NCBI GenBank assembly: GCA_963921195.1
Contig: OY992537.1
Coordinates: forward strand, 97,360,736 to 97,424,735
Source: Pegoplata infirma
Taxonomy: Eukaryota > Arthropoda > Insecta > Diptera > Anthomyiidae
DNA: 64,000 nt
Direction of reading: 5' to 3'
In this document: positions 1 to 15,800 of the stretch, piece by piece
Layout of the letters: each line of letters opens with the position of its first letter
Position numbering within the stretch: position 1 is the stretch's first letter
Notes under the pieces: model-generated
The model's database searches: none
Seen by the model: the letters and a program-made list of their open reading frames with translations, nothing else
What the model was told of the DNA's origin: nothing
Position numbers and translations under genes: made by a program

Positions 1-440
1 CCTCTATGACGCACCATTGGAGCAGTAGAAATGATTTTAAGATTGGAAAATTACAATAAAAATTTTTAAAAAATAGTAATAATCGTTATCCCACGATCCT
101 CCTGGGCAAAAAATTTGTAGAATTGATAGATGTTGTACACAAAAAAATTTCAAAGAATTTTTTGGGATTTTTTTTTTTTAAAGTACGTAAAAAAACAAAA
201 ATGTTGAAAAAAAAAATTTGCAATTTGGACCATTATCGAAGAAGTTATGAGTAAAATAAGTTTGAGTAAAGGAACAAACTACCAATTTTTAAAAATTCGA
301 TATCTTTTGAACGGGTCATCAAAAAAATATGAAAATTTACCACGAAGGAGTTTTCGAAGGGTACTAAAAACTGTTAACAAATTGGGGAAGTCTAAAAAAA
401 GTTTTTTCAAAGTGTCCGATTTGACATGGAATGCCCCATA
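1..440 (+). mobile_element. Foldback element P1, right part (cut by window edge)
   Basis: The sequence matches the right halves of the P1 copies near 14.6-15.1 kb and 52.5-53.0 kb, ending in the inverted terminus that reads ...ATGGAATGCCCCATA. The short open frame at 247-492 recurs in the other P1 copies as part of the repeat, so it is not a gene. Confidence 0.75.
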
Positions 441-550
441 TATACTTTATAGGGCCCTAGACCAATATTTCGAGGTGTTACAAATGGAATGACAAACTTA
501 TACAAACTTTTTATACCTTACCCTCTACCGCTACAGTGGATAGTATAAAA
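441..550 (-). mobile_element. Helentron (DINE-1-like) fragment
   Basis: Reversed, this reads like the start of the DINE-1-like copies at 15.5 and 53.05 kb: a 'gacaaacttatac' stretch, then 'atatttcgaggtgttac' and 'ctagaccaatatt'. P1 abuts it directly, as it also does at 53047. Confidence 0.55.
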
Positions 551-626
551 ACATTTTGAACGATTTATTACTTAATATTTATGTTAGGCGTGGCTTTGTT
601 TTACTTAGTATTTGCGTTTGAATATA

Positions 627-2284
627 CAGCTGCGGTCAAAAAAATAGCACCAGGATACAACAGAATTTTCTTCGTTGGTTTCTTTTTAACAATTTCAACT
701 TATGTCACTGATAACGTGTCATAAGATACTTACAAGAGTGTGAAACAATATTACATAAGAAAAGGCTAATTTGTTTTTTTATTTTATTAAAAATTTTCAG
801 AGTTTTTAAAAAAACTTAAAAAAGACTCAGTCAAAAAAATAGCACCACAGTACTTTTTGTATTAAAATTAAATTCTTAAATTTGAAAAACGAATGGATTA
901 TGAATTCAGCATTGTTGTAATATCTTTAAATATTAAAAAAAAAATTGTCGAGTGCTCATTGTTGACAATTACCTCTGTACAACGTTTTTGTTCCGAATTC
1001 GCGAGATTTTTGGATCTTTAATTCGAAATTCAGTTCCAGAGTTGCGGAACAGCCACCCAAAGTGCTTCATTACAAGTTGGTTGTATTCGAGACACTCCCT
1101 TCTCTATATCTGTCTATCAACTATCGATTTGGTCTAGATCTGGGGACTGACCAGGCCATTCCATCACGTTTACTTTATTGTCCAGACCCAATTTTTTGCC
1201 AATTTCCCGTCATGCTTTGGGTATTTGACGTGCTAAAAGAACTAAATTAGTGGCATTTGCTTAGAAACTTATTGCAACATTACTTTCTGGAGGATATAAA
1301 CGTTAAGTGTATATCCACGGTTGTCCTAGTCCAATATGTGAGCCATGGTGCAATATATGAACCCCACTCCACAGTAGGAAAATATTCCCCACACCATAAG
1401 CACCATTTAAAGTTATTTTTATTTTGAATTTTGGATTGAATTCCGCGTATTAGGGTCTTCTGACATAGGTATGTGATCCCATGACTCCAAATAAAACAAC
1501 ATTGGATTCATTTGCCCATAGATCATTGATCCACTTTTAAGCTGGTCATTCTGAGTTACTGTTAGCAAACTTCAAAGGACTTGCAGCATGCTTAAGTGAG
1601 AATAGGCGCACTTTTCCGAATCTACAAGCGTTAATGTTGTTGTTTTGTAATCTTTGACGAACATTTTCGCCATTTGCTGTCCTTTTTTAGCTCTGGAGCT
1701 GCCGTAAATGGGTCTTTCTTCCATTGACTTTACAAACACCTAACCACTAATGGTGACAAACGTCGCTTGTGACTAAGTTTTTCAAGCTCAAAAGTAATTT
1801 TGCGTAATTTCCAATCATTTTATAAGCGCATCCAACCAATTTTCCTTTTTCAGAATATGGTTTATGTTCAGAAATCATATTTTTTACAAAAGAACGTTTT
1901 TGAGGAGTGGAATTCTTTCCACGTCATATTTTTATGAAAATAAATATGAAATTTTGTAATGAATTAAATTTTTTTATAAATAAAAACTAGCTTCCTTTAG
2001 TATTTAACACTTTTATATTAATAATTACAATATTATTAATTTTTTTAAAGAAATTTTGTAATTCGGTGCTTTTTTATTGACTGCACTGATTCGGAGTTTT
2101 TTTAAAATATCGATCATTAAAAAAGAACCGTCCACAATTTTTGGAAAAAGTAAAAACATTTAAGGGGTTCAGACTTAGTATAAGAGTATTGCATATTTAC
2201 TTTAAACGAATACGCACATAATATTTTGTTTTAATTGAATGAATAGAGATTTTGTCATTGGTGCTATTTTTTTGACCGGCACTG
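627..2284 (-). mobile_element. Tc1/mariner-like transposon with IR/DR-type ends
   Basis: The 1.66-kb element is flanked by TA (625-626 and 2285-2286). The outer ends are inverted versions of CAG(C/T)(T/G)C(C/G)GGTCAAAAAAATAGCACC. A second, inner copy of the GTCAAAAAAATAGCACCA motif lies about 200 bp inside each end (near 828 and 2085). This is the double-repeat layout of IR/DR Tc1-like elements. The interior holds a broken transposase on the minus strand. Confidence 0.8.
950..1900 (-). pseudogene. Degenerate Tc1-like DDE transposase
   Basis: Minus-strand translation around 1140-1240 gives the C-terminal Tc1 landmark WPGQSPDLDQI, matching the family motif WPSQSPDLNPIE, preceded by a remnant of the DNDPKH block (seen as IPKA followed by a stop). 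The final catalytic Glu position reads Asp, and stops and frameshifts occur throughout, so the gene is dead. In the intact family this protein cuts and pastes the element at TA sites. Bounds are approximate. Confidence 0.7.
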
Positions 2285-2550
2285 TATGTATTAGAGTATT
2301 TTAGAGGTATTTTATAACATTTTATCAATGTCATACATTTTTGTTTGTCTATTACAAAATGTGGTAAAACTTTTTTTGGCATGTAACAAACACTTCGCTG
2401 ATATTTAACTATACAGATAAAATTATAAGAATGCAGTGTTTGAAATGTTAGTCCTTGACCCATCATGAAGTAAACCGATCGACTTAGAATTACTTTGTAA
2501 GTCGCTTAGGCAATGTCCGTCCATCTTTTTGTCCGTCTGTCCCAATGTGT
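2285..2550. other. Unassigned AT-rich stretch with a Helentron-like core
   Basis: There is no gene. Around 2475-2540 a 'gtcgcttaggcaatgtccgtcc' type stretch followed by GTCC/GTCTG runs resembles the DINE-1 core and its proto-microsatellite. The rest shows nothing I recognise. Confidence 0.35.
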
Positions 2551-2955
2551 ACACTCAAAATAATAACTCTGTAAAATACTCTGTAAAATGACTGTAATCT
2601 CAATTTAACAGATATTTGACAGAGTTTTCTGTCAAAATACAGATTTAAAGAAAATATTTTGTATTTTGTTGTGACAAAAAAACAAAGTTTCCTCTGTTAT
2701 ATTACTTTTTACTTTGTAATCTTAATTTTATAGATAATCAACAGAGTTTTCTGCTAAAATACAGATCTAAGCAAAATACTTCGTATTTTTTTATAACCAA
2801 AAAAGTTTTTTGTTTTGAGTAGTTTTTGTTTTTGTTACCAAACATCAAAATTTTATCTGTATATTTTTTTTTTTTTGAGAAAAAGTTGAAAAAGTAGCAA
2901 AAAAAAGTTATCAAAAAATTTTTTTCAGAAATTTTATAAATATATATAAATATAA

Positions 2956-7740
<4,785 letters not shown>

Positions 7741-8168
7741 AGGGATTATACCTAATAACATGCATTTAACTAAACTCTGTAAATTTACAGAGTTTTTTCT
7801 GTAAATTTTTTATTGCATCAAATGCATTTTACAAATATATGTAAATTTACATAGTTTTCTTTGATAAATGGTGGTTTATTTAACCAATATTTTACCAGAA
7901 ACTCTGTAAATGAACAGTTTTTTTTTGTCCAAATCATTTTACAGTATTTTATAGTAAAATTACAGAGTTTTCTCTGCAAAAAAGCTTTCATATTTAGCCA
8001 ATAGCTTACTATAAACTCTGTAAATTAACAGTTTTTTTCTGTCAAAATCATTTTACAGAGTTTTTTTAGTAAAATTACAAAGAAATGTTGTTAGCTGGAA
8101 AAGTATGGTATACTCTGTTAAATTAGCAGAGTTTTTCTGTAATTTAACAGAGTTATTATTTTAAGTGT

Positions 8169-8448
8169 ACTAGCTTAATGAAAAATGACTCACGGTTTCA
8201 ACCGAAGCCAGGTTTCGTTTCATCAATGAAACTGGTGTCATTAAATTTTCTATCAATGAAAACTTACATGGAAATTTTGAAAATATACGTAGAAGTGTTT
8301 TTAAAATTTTAAACGTTTTTTCCTGAAATGCATGAAAGCAACTGATAACTGATGGAAATCGCAACCTTACTCCCCAGCTATACTTTACATAATTATGTAG
8401 ATATAAAGCAACAAACATATACAAAACAATAACAAATTTGTGTCAGCA
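8169..8448. other. Unassigned sequence with one half of a 57-bp direct repeat
   Basis: No gene. The stretch 8387-8443 is repeated almost exactly at 8457-8514 inside the neighbouring MITE. Confidence 0.5.
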
Positions 8449-8550
8449 ACACCTAACATAATTATGTACACATAAAGCAACAAACACATACAAAACAATA
8501 ACAAATTTGTGTTTGTTGTTATTTTTTGACTATATAATTATGTTAGGTGT
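8449..8550. mobile_element. Short MITE, TIR ACACCTAACATAATTAT
   Basis: A 102-bp segment bounded by 17-bp perfect inverted repeats. The direct repeat just to its left suggests a second, partial copy. Confidence 0.6.
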
Positions 8551-8554
8551 AGCC

Positions 8555-10447
8555 AGAGAGTTCAATTTAAATTAGCGACGTTTCGTCACATGTAGCACAT
8601 TAGAGCGACATTTTTTTTTTTTGTATGGTAAACAAGTTTTTCCTCCGATTTTAAATGTCCCGACAAATTTCGTATTCTCCCAAGCCTAAATCTAATGTGG
8701 TACAAATTTGAGGCCAATCGGACTAAATCAACCAGTGGCACCCGTGAGACAAACTTTTGGATTTTTGAAAATTAAAACAAAAATTAAAAAAAAAAAAAAT
8801 AAATCTTGCAACATAAAGTGTTTATTAATTTTGATCCGCTGAACACGAATACTATTTTGAAATCAGTCAAACGGTTTTCAAGATATCGCTATTTAAAATT
8901 TGCAAAAAAAAACGTGTTTTTTCTTACGTTCAAGAATTAAAAAAAAAATTAACATTTCTTTCCCTTCACATTTTCATAGAGCTTGAGACAATCATTCATT
9001 TAAACTAACTTTGGTCCAAATCCGATCCATTTATTCCGTAGCCTGAGATATGTTGCGTTTTTGGATTTTCAAAATTTGCTGTAGTTTTCAAATTATCGCG
9101 GGTCAAAGTTCGACTTTTTTACCAAAAGTCAGAAAAATACATGACGTTTAACGTGCTCTAACTTTTTAACTAGTAATCCGATTATCACAAGTAATGGCTC
9201 ATATGAAAGCTTAATTCTTCTTCTTTTAGGAAATATTTTCAAAAGCATACGGTTTTTTTTTCAGAAGTGTTGTAAAAATTCAAAAACATTTTTTTTTTGC
9301 GAATATATAAAAAAACACATCTTCGATTTTTTTAAAAAAAAGATTGGTGATAAACAATACTGTTTTGTACAACATATCTAAAATTCAGAGTGGGATCCCA
9401 ATGGGATCAAAAAATATTCTGGTTTTAGTACGAAGTTCTTAAATTTTACCTTAGAAAATTAAAATTTTATGTTTCTTCAATATAAAAATTTAAATTTTCA
9501 AAGAAAATTATACTAAGTATTAAAATTTTTAAAAACATTCAAAACATTAGAAATTTAAATTTTCTAAGGGAAAAATATGAGAACCTCGTACTTAAAATAG
9601 AATAGTTTTTGATCCCATGGAGATCCCACTCTGAATTTTGAATATGTTATACAAAACATTGTTATTTTTCACCAGAATTTTTAAAAAAAAAAAAATCGAA
9701 GATGTGTTTTTTTAAACACTCGAAAAGAAAAAATGTTTTTGCATTTTTGCATCATTTCTGTAAAAAAACTGTGTTATTTTAAAAATATTTTCTAAAAGAA
9801 GAACCCCAGCTTTCACATGAGCCTAAATTTGTGAAAATCGGGTCATTGGTTAAGAAGTTACAGCTCTTTAAACGTGATGTATTTTTCTTACTTTTGCTTA
9901 AAAAGTCAATCTTTGACCCGCCATAATTCGTTAAATACACCAAATGTAAAAAACGATATATGGTACATATATCGTATTTATGAGGGCTATCTATGTGTCA
10001 AGGCTCAAATTAATCTGAGACACCATTTCCAAAAATGACTAAAATTTGAGCAACATTTTCTGGAGTGGCCCACCAAAAACTCTTAACTTTGATTAAAACT
10101 CGCCTTTGCTAAAAAAATTCCTTCAACGTAGTAAAAAACCGCCATTTTGGAAATTTTTAACAAATTTAAAATGGCGATATCTCAAAAACCGCTCTACCGA
10201 TTTCAGAAATTTTATGATATTCATATTCAGCATGCCATTAATTAATAGAAATAATGTATCGCAAGACAACTTTTTTTCATTTTTCAAAAATCAAAAATTT
10301 TGGTAGACATTTTCTAACAATCCCAAACTTTGATGGAAAAATGATCAGATGTGGCCCAAATTAAGTTTAAATGAAAGGCTGTCTCAAGCTCTACAAAGGG
10401 GCCAAGGGAATAAAATTTTGAGTTTTTTTTTTTAAATTTCTTGAACA
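8555..10447. repeat. Long palindromic element R, copy 1
   Basis: The left half reads 'cggttttcaagatatcgctatt...' and the right half its complement 'tggcgatatctcaaaaaccg...'. An inner palindrome (about 9095-9930, centre near 9510) shows mirrored GAGTGGGATCCCAATGGGATC and GATCCCATGGAGATCCCACTC. Arms are diverged. Related copies lie at 11237-11430, 13400-13740 and 31285-32475. No coding capacity. Confidence 0.65.
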
Positions 10448-11236
10448 TACACAGAAAAAAATAAAAAAAAAATGTTGAGTAAATTTTTAATACTATTGAG
10501 TAAAAAATTACTCAATTTTGCTCCAGTAAACGATTTAATAGTATTGAGTAGACTTTTAATAAAAATTTATTAAATGGATGCCAAAAAATTGAGTAAGTTT
10601 TTAATCGACACAATTAAAACTTTACTTAATTTTTTTTTTTTAATTAAGTTTTTAATTGTGTCAAGGCGCCCCAGTAGGCTAGTTGGTAGCGCGCTAGCCT
10701 ATGAGTCTGGGGGTCGTGGATTCGATTCCCACCAGAGGCCTCGGTCTGTTTCGCTACAACAAGACGAAGGTCATTGTTACCAGTTCTCGGTTAGGTAAAA
10801 TTAGTATATGATTTGTAATTATATGGTAATTCTTAATAAAATAAAAAAAAATAACTGTGTCAAGTAAAAATTTACATCAAAATTTATCAATTTATTTTTT
10901 TTAAGTTTAAAAAAGTTTCACATTTAAAAAAAAAAAAAAAAAAAACTTTTTCCAAATATATTTATGTCTTTAAGACATAGAAAAATTTCATAAAGATGAC
11001 TTCAAACTTTCATATACATATACAAAAAAACTATAAATTAAATGAGAATTCTAAAAACTAAGAAAATAAAAAAATTAAAAAAAACCTTTTAATTTATATT
11101 AAATTATTTACTTAATTTTTTTTTAACTTTTGAGAAAATTTTTAATTGCGTCAATTAAAAAATTACTCAATTTTTTTTGGGAAATTTAGACAAATGATTA
11201 CTCAAAATGTTTTCCCTTATAATTTTTTCTGTATAG
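10448..11236. mobile_element. AT-rich MITE with CACAGAAAAAA termini, interrupted by a SINE
   Basis: Ends are ATACACAGAAAAAAA and, inverted, TTTTTTCTGTATAG. The body repeats AATTAAGTTTTTAATTG and TTGAGTAAATTTTTAAT motifs. The SINE at 10666-10855 is inserted in it. Confidence 0.5.
10666..10855 (+). mobile_element. tRNA-derived SINE, copy 1
   Basis: The head contains an A-box-like TAGGCTAGTTGGTAGCGCGC and a B box GGATTCGATTCC, spaced as in a tRNA. A unique part and an (AATAAAA)-type tail follow. It is flanked by TGTGTCAAG at 10657-10665 and 10856-10864, a retroposition target duplication. Two more copies lie at 18914 and 43454. In this family RNA polymerase III would start at the head; mobilisation would need a LINE in trans. 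Confidence 0.85.
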
Positions 11237-11439
11237 AAAAACGCCCAAATTTCAAATAGCGATATCTCGAAAGCCGCTTGACTGATTTTAATTTTATTTA
11301 TATTCGTGTTAAGCGCATCAAAATTAATAAATATGATGTGTAGCAAGACAGTTATTTTTTTTTTTTTAATTTTCAAAATTTGAATTTCCCCCCTGATCAG
11401 ATTTTAGTCACCTACGAACTTTATCTTACCACTTTGAAG
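11237..11439. repeat. Element R fragment
   Basis: Shares 'tagcgatatctcgaaagccg', 'atattcgtgttaagcgc' and 'gatgtgtagcaagaca' phrases with the right halves of the R palindromes. Confidence 0.55.
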
Positions 11440-11982
11440 TAGAGATGGGCGCGTGAGTGATTTTTGACTCACACTCACTCAAGCTCAAGAAAGGAATTTT
11501 TGAATCACGCACACTCACTCACGAGCATATTTTTTTTACTCACACTCACTCGCAATCACGTGAGTAAATTTAAAACAACTCGCACTCACGCAAGCTTCAC
11601 TCACACTCACGTTGACTCACACTCACGAAACTCTTATTTATACAAAAAAAATTCAAAAAGTAATTTTAAAAATTTTTCAAAATTTTCAGCAAAATTTACA
11701 GTTCAGCGAAATTTTACATATTTTTTTTTTTGCTTTTTTGGGCAGAAATCTTAAGTTAAGCCAGATTTTACAATTTTTTTGTTTTTTTTTTTGTTACAAA
11801 AGGAAATATAAAGAGAAAATAAATCACGCAAACTCACGCAAAAAAATCGACTCACGCACACTTTTTTCGCCACTCACACTCACTCACAATCACGTGAGTA
11901 AAATTGAAATCAGTCACACTTACGCGTGATCACCAGTGATTCACGTGAATCAGGCTCTAATCTGCTCATGTGCCCATCTCTA
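11440..11982. mobile_element. hAT-type MITE filled with CACTCACG repeats
   Basis: Termini TAGAGATGGGC and, inverted, GCCCATCTCTA are flanked by a perfect 8-bp duplication CTTTGAAG (11432-11439 and 11983-11990). The interior outside an AT-rich centre is a dense run of CACTCAC/ACTCACG motifs. Relatives: 38600-38725, 40745-41163, part of 51306-52305, and 58265-58703. Confidence 0.88.
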
Positions 11983-11990
11983 CTTTGAAG

Positions 11991-12701
11991 AACTAAAACA
12001 ATTTTTTAATTTTTTTTTTTTAATTTATTTAACGAATGAAACATGTATATTAGGGCGTCCTGTGAATGTGAAAAAATATTTAAAAATATTTTTACAAAAT
12101 AGCCATTTTAATCCACTGATGCTGATTTATAAACAAAAAAAAAATTTTAACCAAATTGGTCTTGAAAGTTGAAAAATGTTGAGAATGTTTAGTCGAAAAT
12201 ATTTTTAAAAAAACACGATTTTGGTCCAAAAATGCTAATCAGCATCTGTGGACCAAAATCGCTGATCAGCATTTTTGAACCAAAATCGCGTTTTTTTTAA
12301 TATTTTTTAGACAAATATATTTTATGGGACCAATTTGGATTAAAAATATTTTTTATGTTCAAAAATCAGCATCTGTGGACCAAAATCTCTTTTACGCAAA
12401 AATTCCCAATTTTTGAGCCGGATTTGGTTAAAAAATTCGAACATGAATTTTGATCGAAAAACGTAAATTTTTTAAACTTTGAATGCTGGTTGCAGAATGA
12501 AGATGTCCTTTTAAAAAATTTTCCCCCACCCCCTTTCCATCCGAAGCAGTTCTGTCGTTTGGTTACGCAGCCTAACACTCTAACTGTTTTTTTTTTTTTT
12601 CAAAAACAAGCAATTTTAATAGAAATATACTTAATAATTAAGATAACAAAACAAATATCTAAAATAATTTAATTTGTTTTCTTTTAAATATTCGTTTACA
12701 G
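11991..12701. other. Intergenic/intronic AT-rich DNA, repeat remnants
   Basis: Around 12050-12480 are remnants related to the insert at 19113-19366 (ATTAGGGCGT end, 'gaattttgatcgaaaaacgtaa'). A hairpin at about 12218-12265 has CGATTTTGGTCC and GGACCAAAATCG arms. The last ~40 bp is the polypyrimidine/AG acceptor of the next exon. The missing first exon of the GLYAT-like gene was not found here. Confidence 0.5.
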
Positions 12702-12818
12702 TTTCATCAAACAATACGAACGTACCTGAATGATCGCGTTTGGGAATTTAAATTTTATGTTTCAAAAGATTGGCCCGAAAAACCAATTCTATTACATTTT
12801 CCAGGATGCACGCTAACG
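12702..12818 (+). CDS. GLYAT-like gene, exon A
   Basis: 39 codons, phase 0 at both ends, preceded by TTCGTTTACAG and followed by GTAATA. It encodes FHQTIRTYLNDR through LLHFPGCTLT. The opening residue is not Met, so at least one exon lies upstream, probably before the window or hidden among the 5' repeats. Confidence 0.8.
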
Positions 12819-15800
12819 GTAATATAATAAATATTTCTTATTTTACTCAACTAACTAAATTCCCTATTTTTTCTTAATTCTCAGCCCAACAACAATATAT
12901 ACCAAAGCTTTGGCATATTTTGCCCATCAGAACAGATCGAATATGTGGATCTAATGCGTACCGAAGACATTCTAATCGATTGGCAACAACCATTGTACCT
13001 GAATTTTACGCACATTGCTATTATGAATCGCCTGGATGATTTTTACAAAGAAATGGGCATTATGGAAAGGCTTGAGGGTGATATTTATGTGTGTAATAAA
13101 TTGAATACGGATTTGGACTTATCGGATTTACCCGATAATGCGTACATGCGCCAATTGACAGTGGATGACACGCAAAACATACACGATTTATATCCGGCCA
13201 ATGAAATTGAATGTGTAGATGTATTTGAGATATTGGTGCGAGTGTTGCCCGGTCTGGGTGTATTTAGAAAAGATACTAATGAGCTGGCAGCATGGATGGT
13301 GCACTCATATTATGGTGCTATGTTTTCAATGCAAACACGTCCAGATTATAGACGATTAGGGTGAGTACAAAAATGTGTGTCATATTTACCGTCGCGATAA
13401 ATGTTTAAAAAATCAGATCATTTTCAAAGTTATAAATTTTCCAAAAATCCAAAATTTCATTTAAAGGGCGCCACTGATTAAAATGATCGGATTTGGTTCA
13501 AATCAATTTTAAATTAAAGTTCGTCTCAAGCTTAATGAACGGTTCAAGAAAATAAAGTTTTGGGTTTTTTTTTTTAATTTCTTAAATGTAGGAAAAATTT
13601 GTCATTTTTTGAAAATTTCAAATAGCGACATCTCGAAAATCGTTCGACCGATTTTTAAAATTCCTTGATATTCGTGCACCACCATGTTTAGCGCATTTTT
13701 TATCAAAATTAACAAATATGATGCATCGCAAGACATATTTGTATGCCCTCCAACTGCAGTAATGTCATTCTGTGTCTAACGCGATTGAAATATTGGTTGG
13801 GGACCCCATAAAGAATATAGGGGGCATTCCATGTCAAATCGGACACTTTGAAATTTTTTTTTTTTAGATTTTCCCAATTTGTTTACAGTTTTTAGTACCC
13901 TTCGAAAACTTCTTCGTGGTAAATTTTCAGATTTTTTTTGATGACCCGTTCAAAAGATATCTAATTGTTAAGGCGGTCCCCATACAATTTTTTTTATTTT
14001 TTGTAAATTTGTTTTATTTAATCAGCTTCTACCAGTCCAATGGTGAGTCCGGGAGGGGTCATTTGTGAGACCGACTCCCATTTATTTTTACCCTACAACA
14101 TTTTTTTAAAACATACCTACGCCCTATCCCCAATCCCTAAGTAGGCTCCCATACAAATATAAGTTCTAGCAAATTTTATAAAAATGGAATTTTGAATGGA
14201 AGCCTACTTAGGGAGTGGAGATAGGGCTGTGGTATGTTTTACAAAAATGTTGGAGGGTAAAACTAAATGCTGGTCGGTCTCAATAATGACCCTTCTCGGG
14301 CGCACCATTGGACCGGTAGAAGCTGATTAAATAAAACAAATTTACAAAAAATAAAAAAAATTGTATGGGGACCGCCTTAACAATTAGAGATAGAGGGTAG
14401 GTGTGTTCAGAGAAAATGTTTGGAATAAAAAAAATATTGTGGGTCGGCATACATTTTGTTGCTGTAAGGGCACTATTAGGGCAGTTAGAGCGGTTGGAGA
14501 AAATTTTAAAAAATGTCGTTTTGTGTGGGAGCCCCCATAGAAATTGGAGACAGGGTATTAGTTTGTTCTAAAGAAATGTTAAGACGTAAAAATTAATGGG
14601 GTCGGTCTTATAAATGACCCCTCTATGACGCACCATTGGAGCAGTAGTAATGATTTTAAGATTGGAAAATTACAATAAAATTTTTTCAAAAAATTTTAAA
14701 AAATAGTAATAATCGTTATCCCACGATCCTCCTGGGCAAAACATTTGTAGAATCGATAGAAGTTTTACACAAAAAAATTAAAAAAAATCGAAGAGTACAA
14801 ACATTTTCAAAAATGAGATTTAAATTTTTAAACTTAAAAAGCTCATACTAGAGCGCTTTTAAGAATGTTTTGGGATTTTTTTTAAAAAGTACGTAAAAAA
14901 AACAAAAATTTTGAAAAAAAAAAAATGAAATGTGGACCATTATTGAAGAAGTTATAAGTAACAGAAGTTAAAGTAAAGGAACAAACTGCCAATTTTTAAA
15001 AAGTCGATATCTTTTGAACGGGTCATCAAAATAATCTGAAAATTTACCACGAAAGAGTTTTCGAAGGGTACTAAAAACTGTAAATAAATTGGGAAAATCT
15101 AAAAAAAAATTTCAAAGTGTCTGATTTGAGATGGAATGCCCCATATGTTTTATTTATCGATTTTAAGACGTTCTATGAATCCCCGTCCGTCTGTCTGTAT
15201 ATAACACGATACAATTCCAAATAAAATAGCTAGACTCCTAAAGTTTGACACAAATGTCTTTTGGTTCTAGGCAAGTTAAGTTCGTAAATGGGTAAAATCA
15301 GACCAGTGGGAAACAAGTTTATCCTTGAAGAACTTAACCAACCTCTGAAAACGCCATTGTTTTCATGTTTTTTGCATTTTTGTTAAACAAATTAATTATT
15401 TTTAAGTGGGAAAATGATCAGAGTCCAGCACTTGAACCCAGTAGATAAGAAAATGTTTTTTATACCCTCCAACTACAGTATGGGGGTATACTCACTTTGT
15501 CATTCCGTGTGTAACGCATCGAAATATCGGTCGGGGACCCCATAAAGTATATATATTATTGATCAGTGATCGATTCTAAGACATTCTAGCGATGTCCGTC
15601 CGTCCGTCCGTCTGTCCGTCCGTCCGTCCGTCTGTAGTTAACACGATACAGTCCAAAATAAAAAAGCTAGACCCCTCAAGTTTGGCATAAATATGTCTTA
15701 TGCTCCTAGGCAGGTTAAGTTCGGAAATGGGCCAAATCGGACCAGGGGGAAAAAAGTTCCCCCTTGAAGAACTGAACCAACCTCTTAAAAATGCTAATTT

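Noticed and set aside
247..492. 81-aa ORF, and similar at 52812-53138
   Set aside because: Both are the same foldback P1 arm read in frame; there is no codon-level conservation or gene context.
10666..10735. A tRNA gene (also at 18914 and 43454)
   Set aside because: A and B boxes are present, but the acceptor ends do not pair. The head continues into a shared non-tRNA body with an A-rich tail, so these are SINEs.
8170..12700. The missing first exon of the GLYAT-like gene
   Set aside because: I looked for an ATG-starting exon with a donor in phase 0, but the interval is repeat sequence and no convincing candidate was found.
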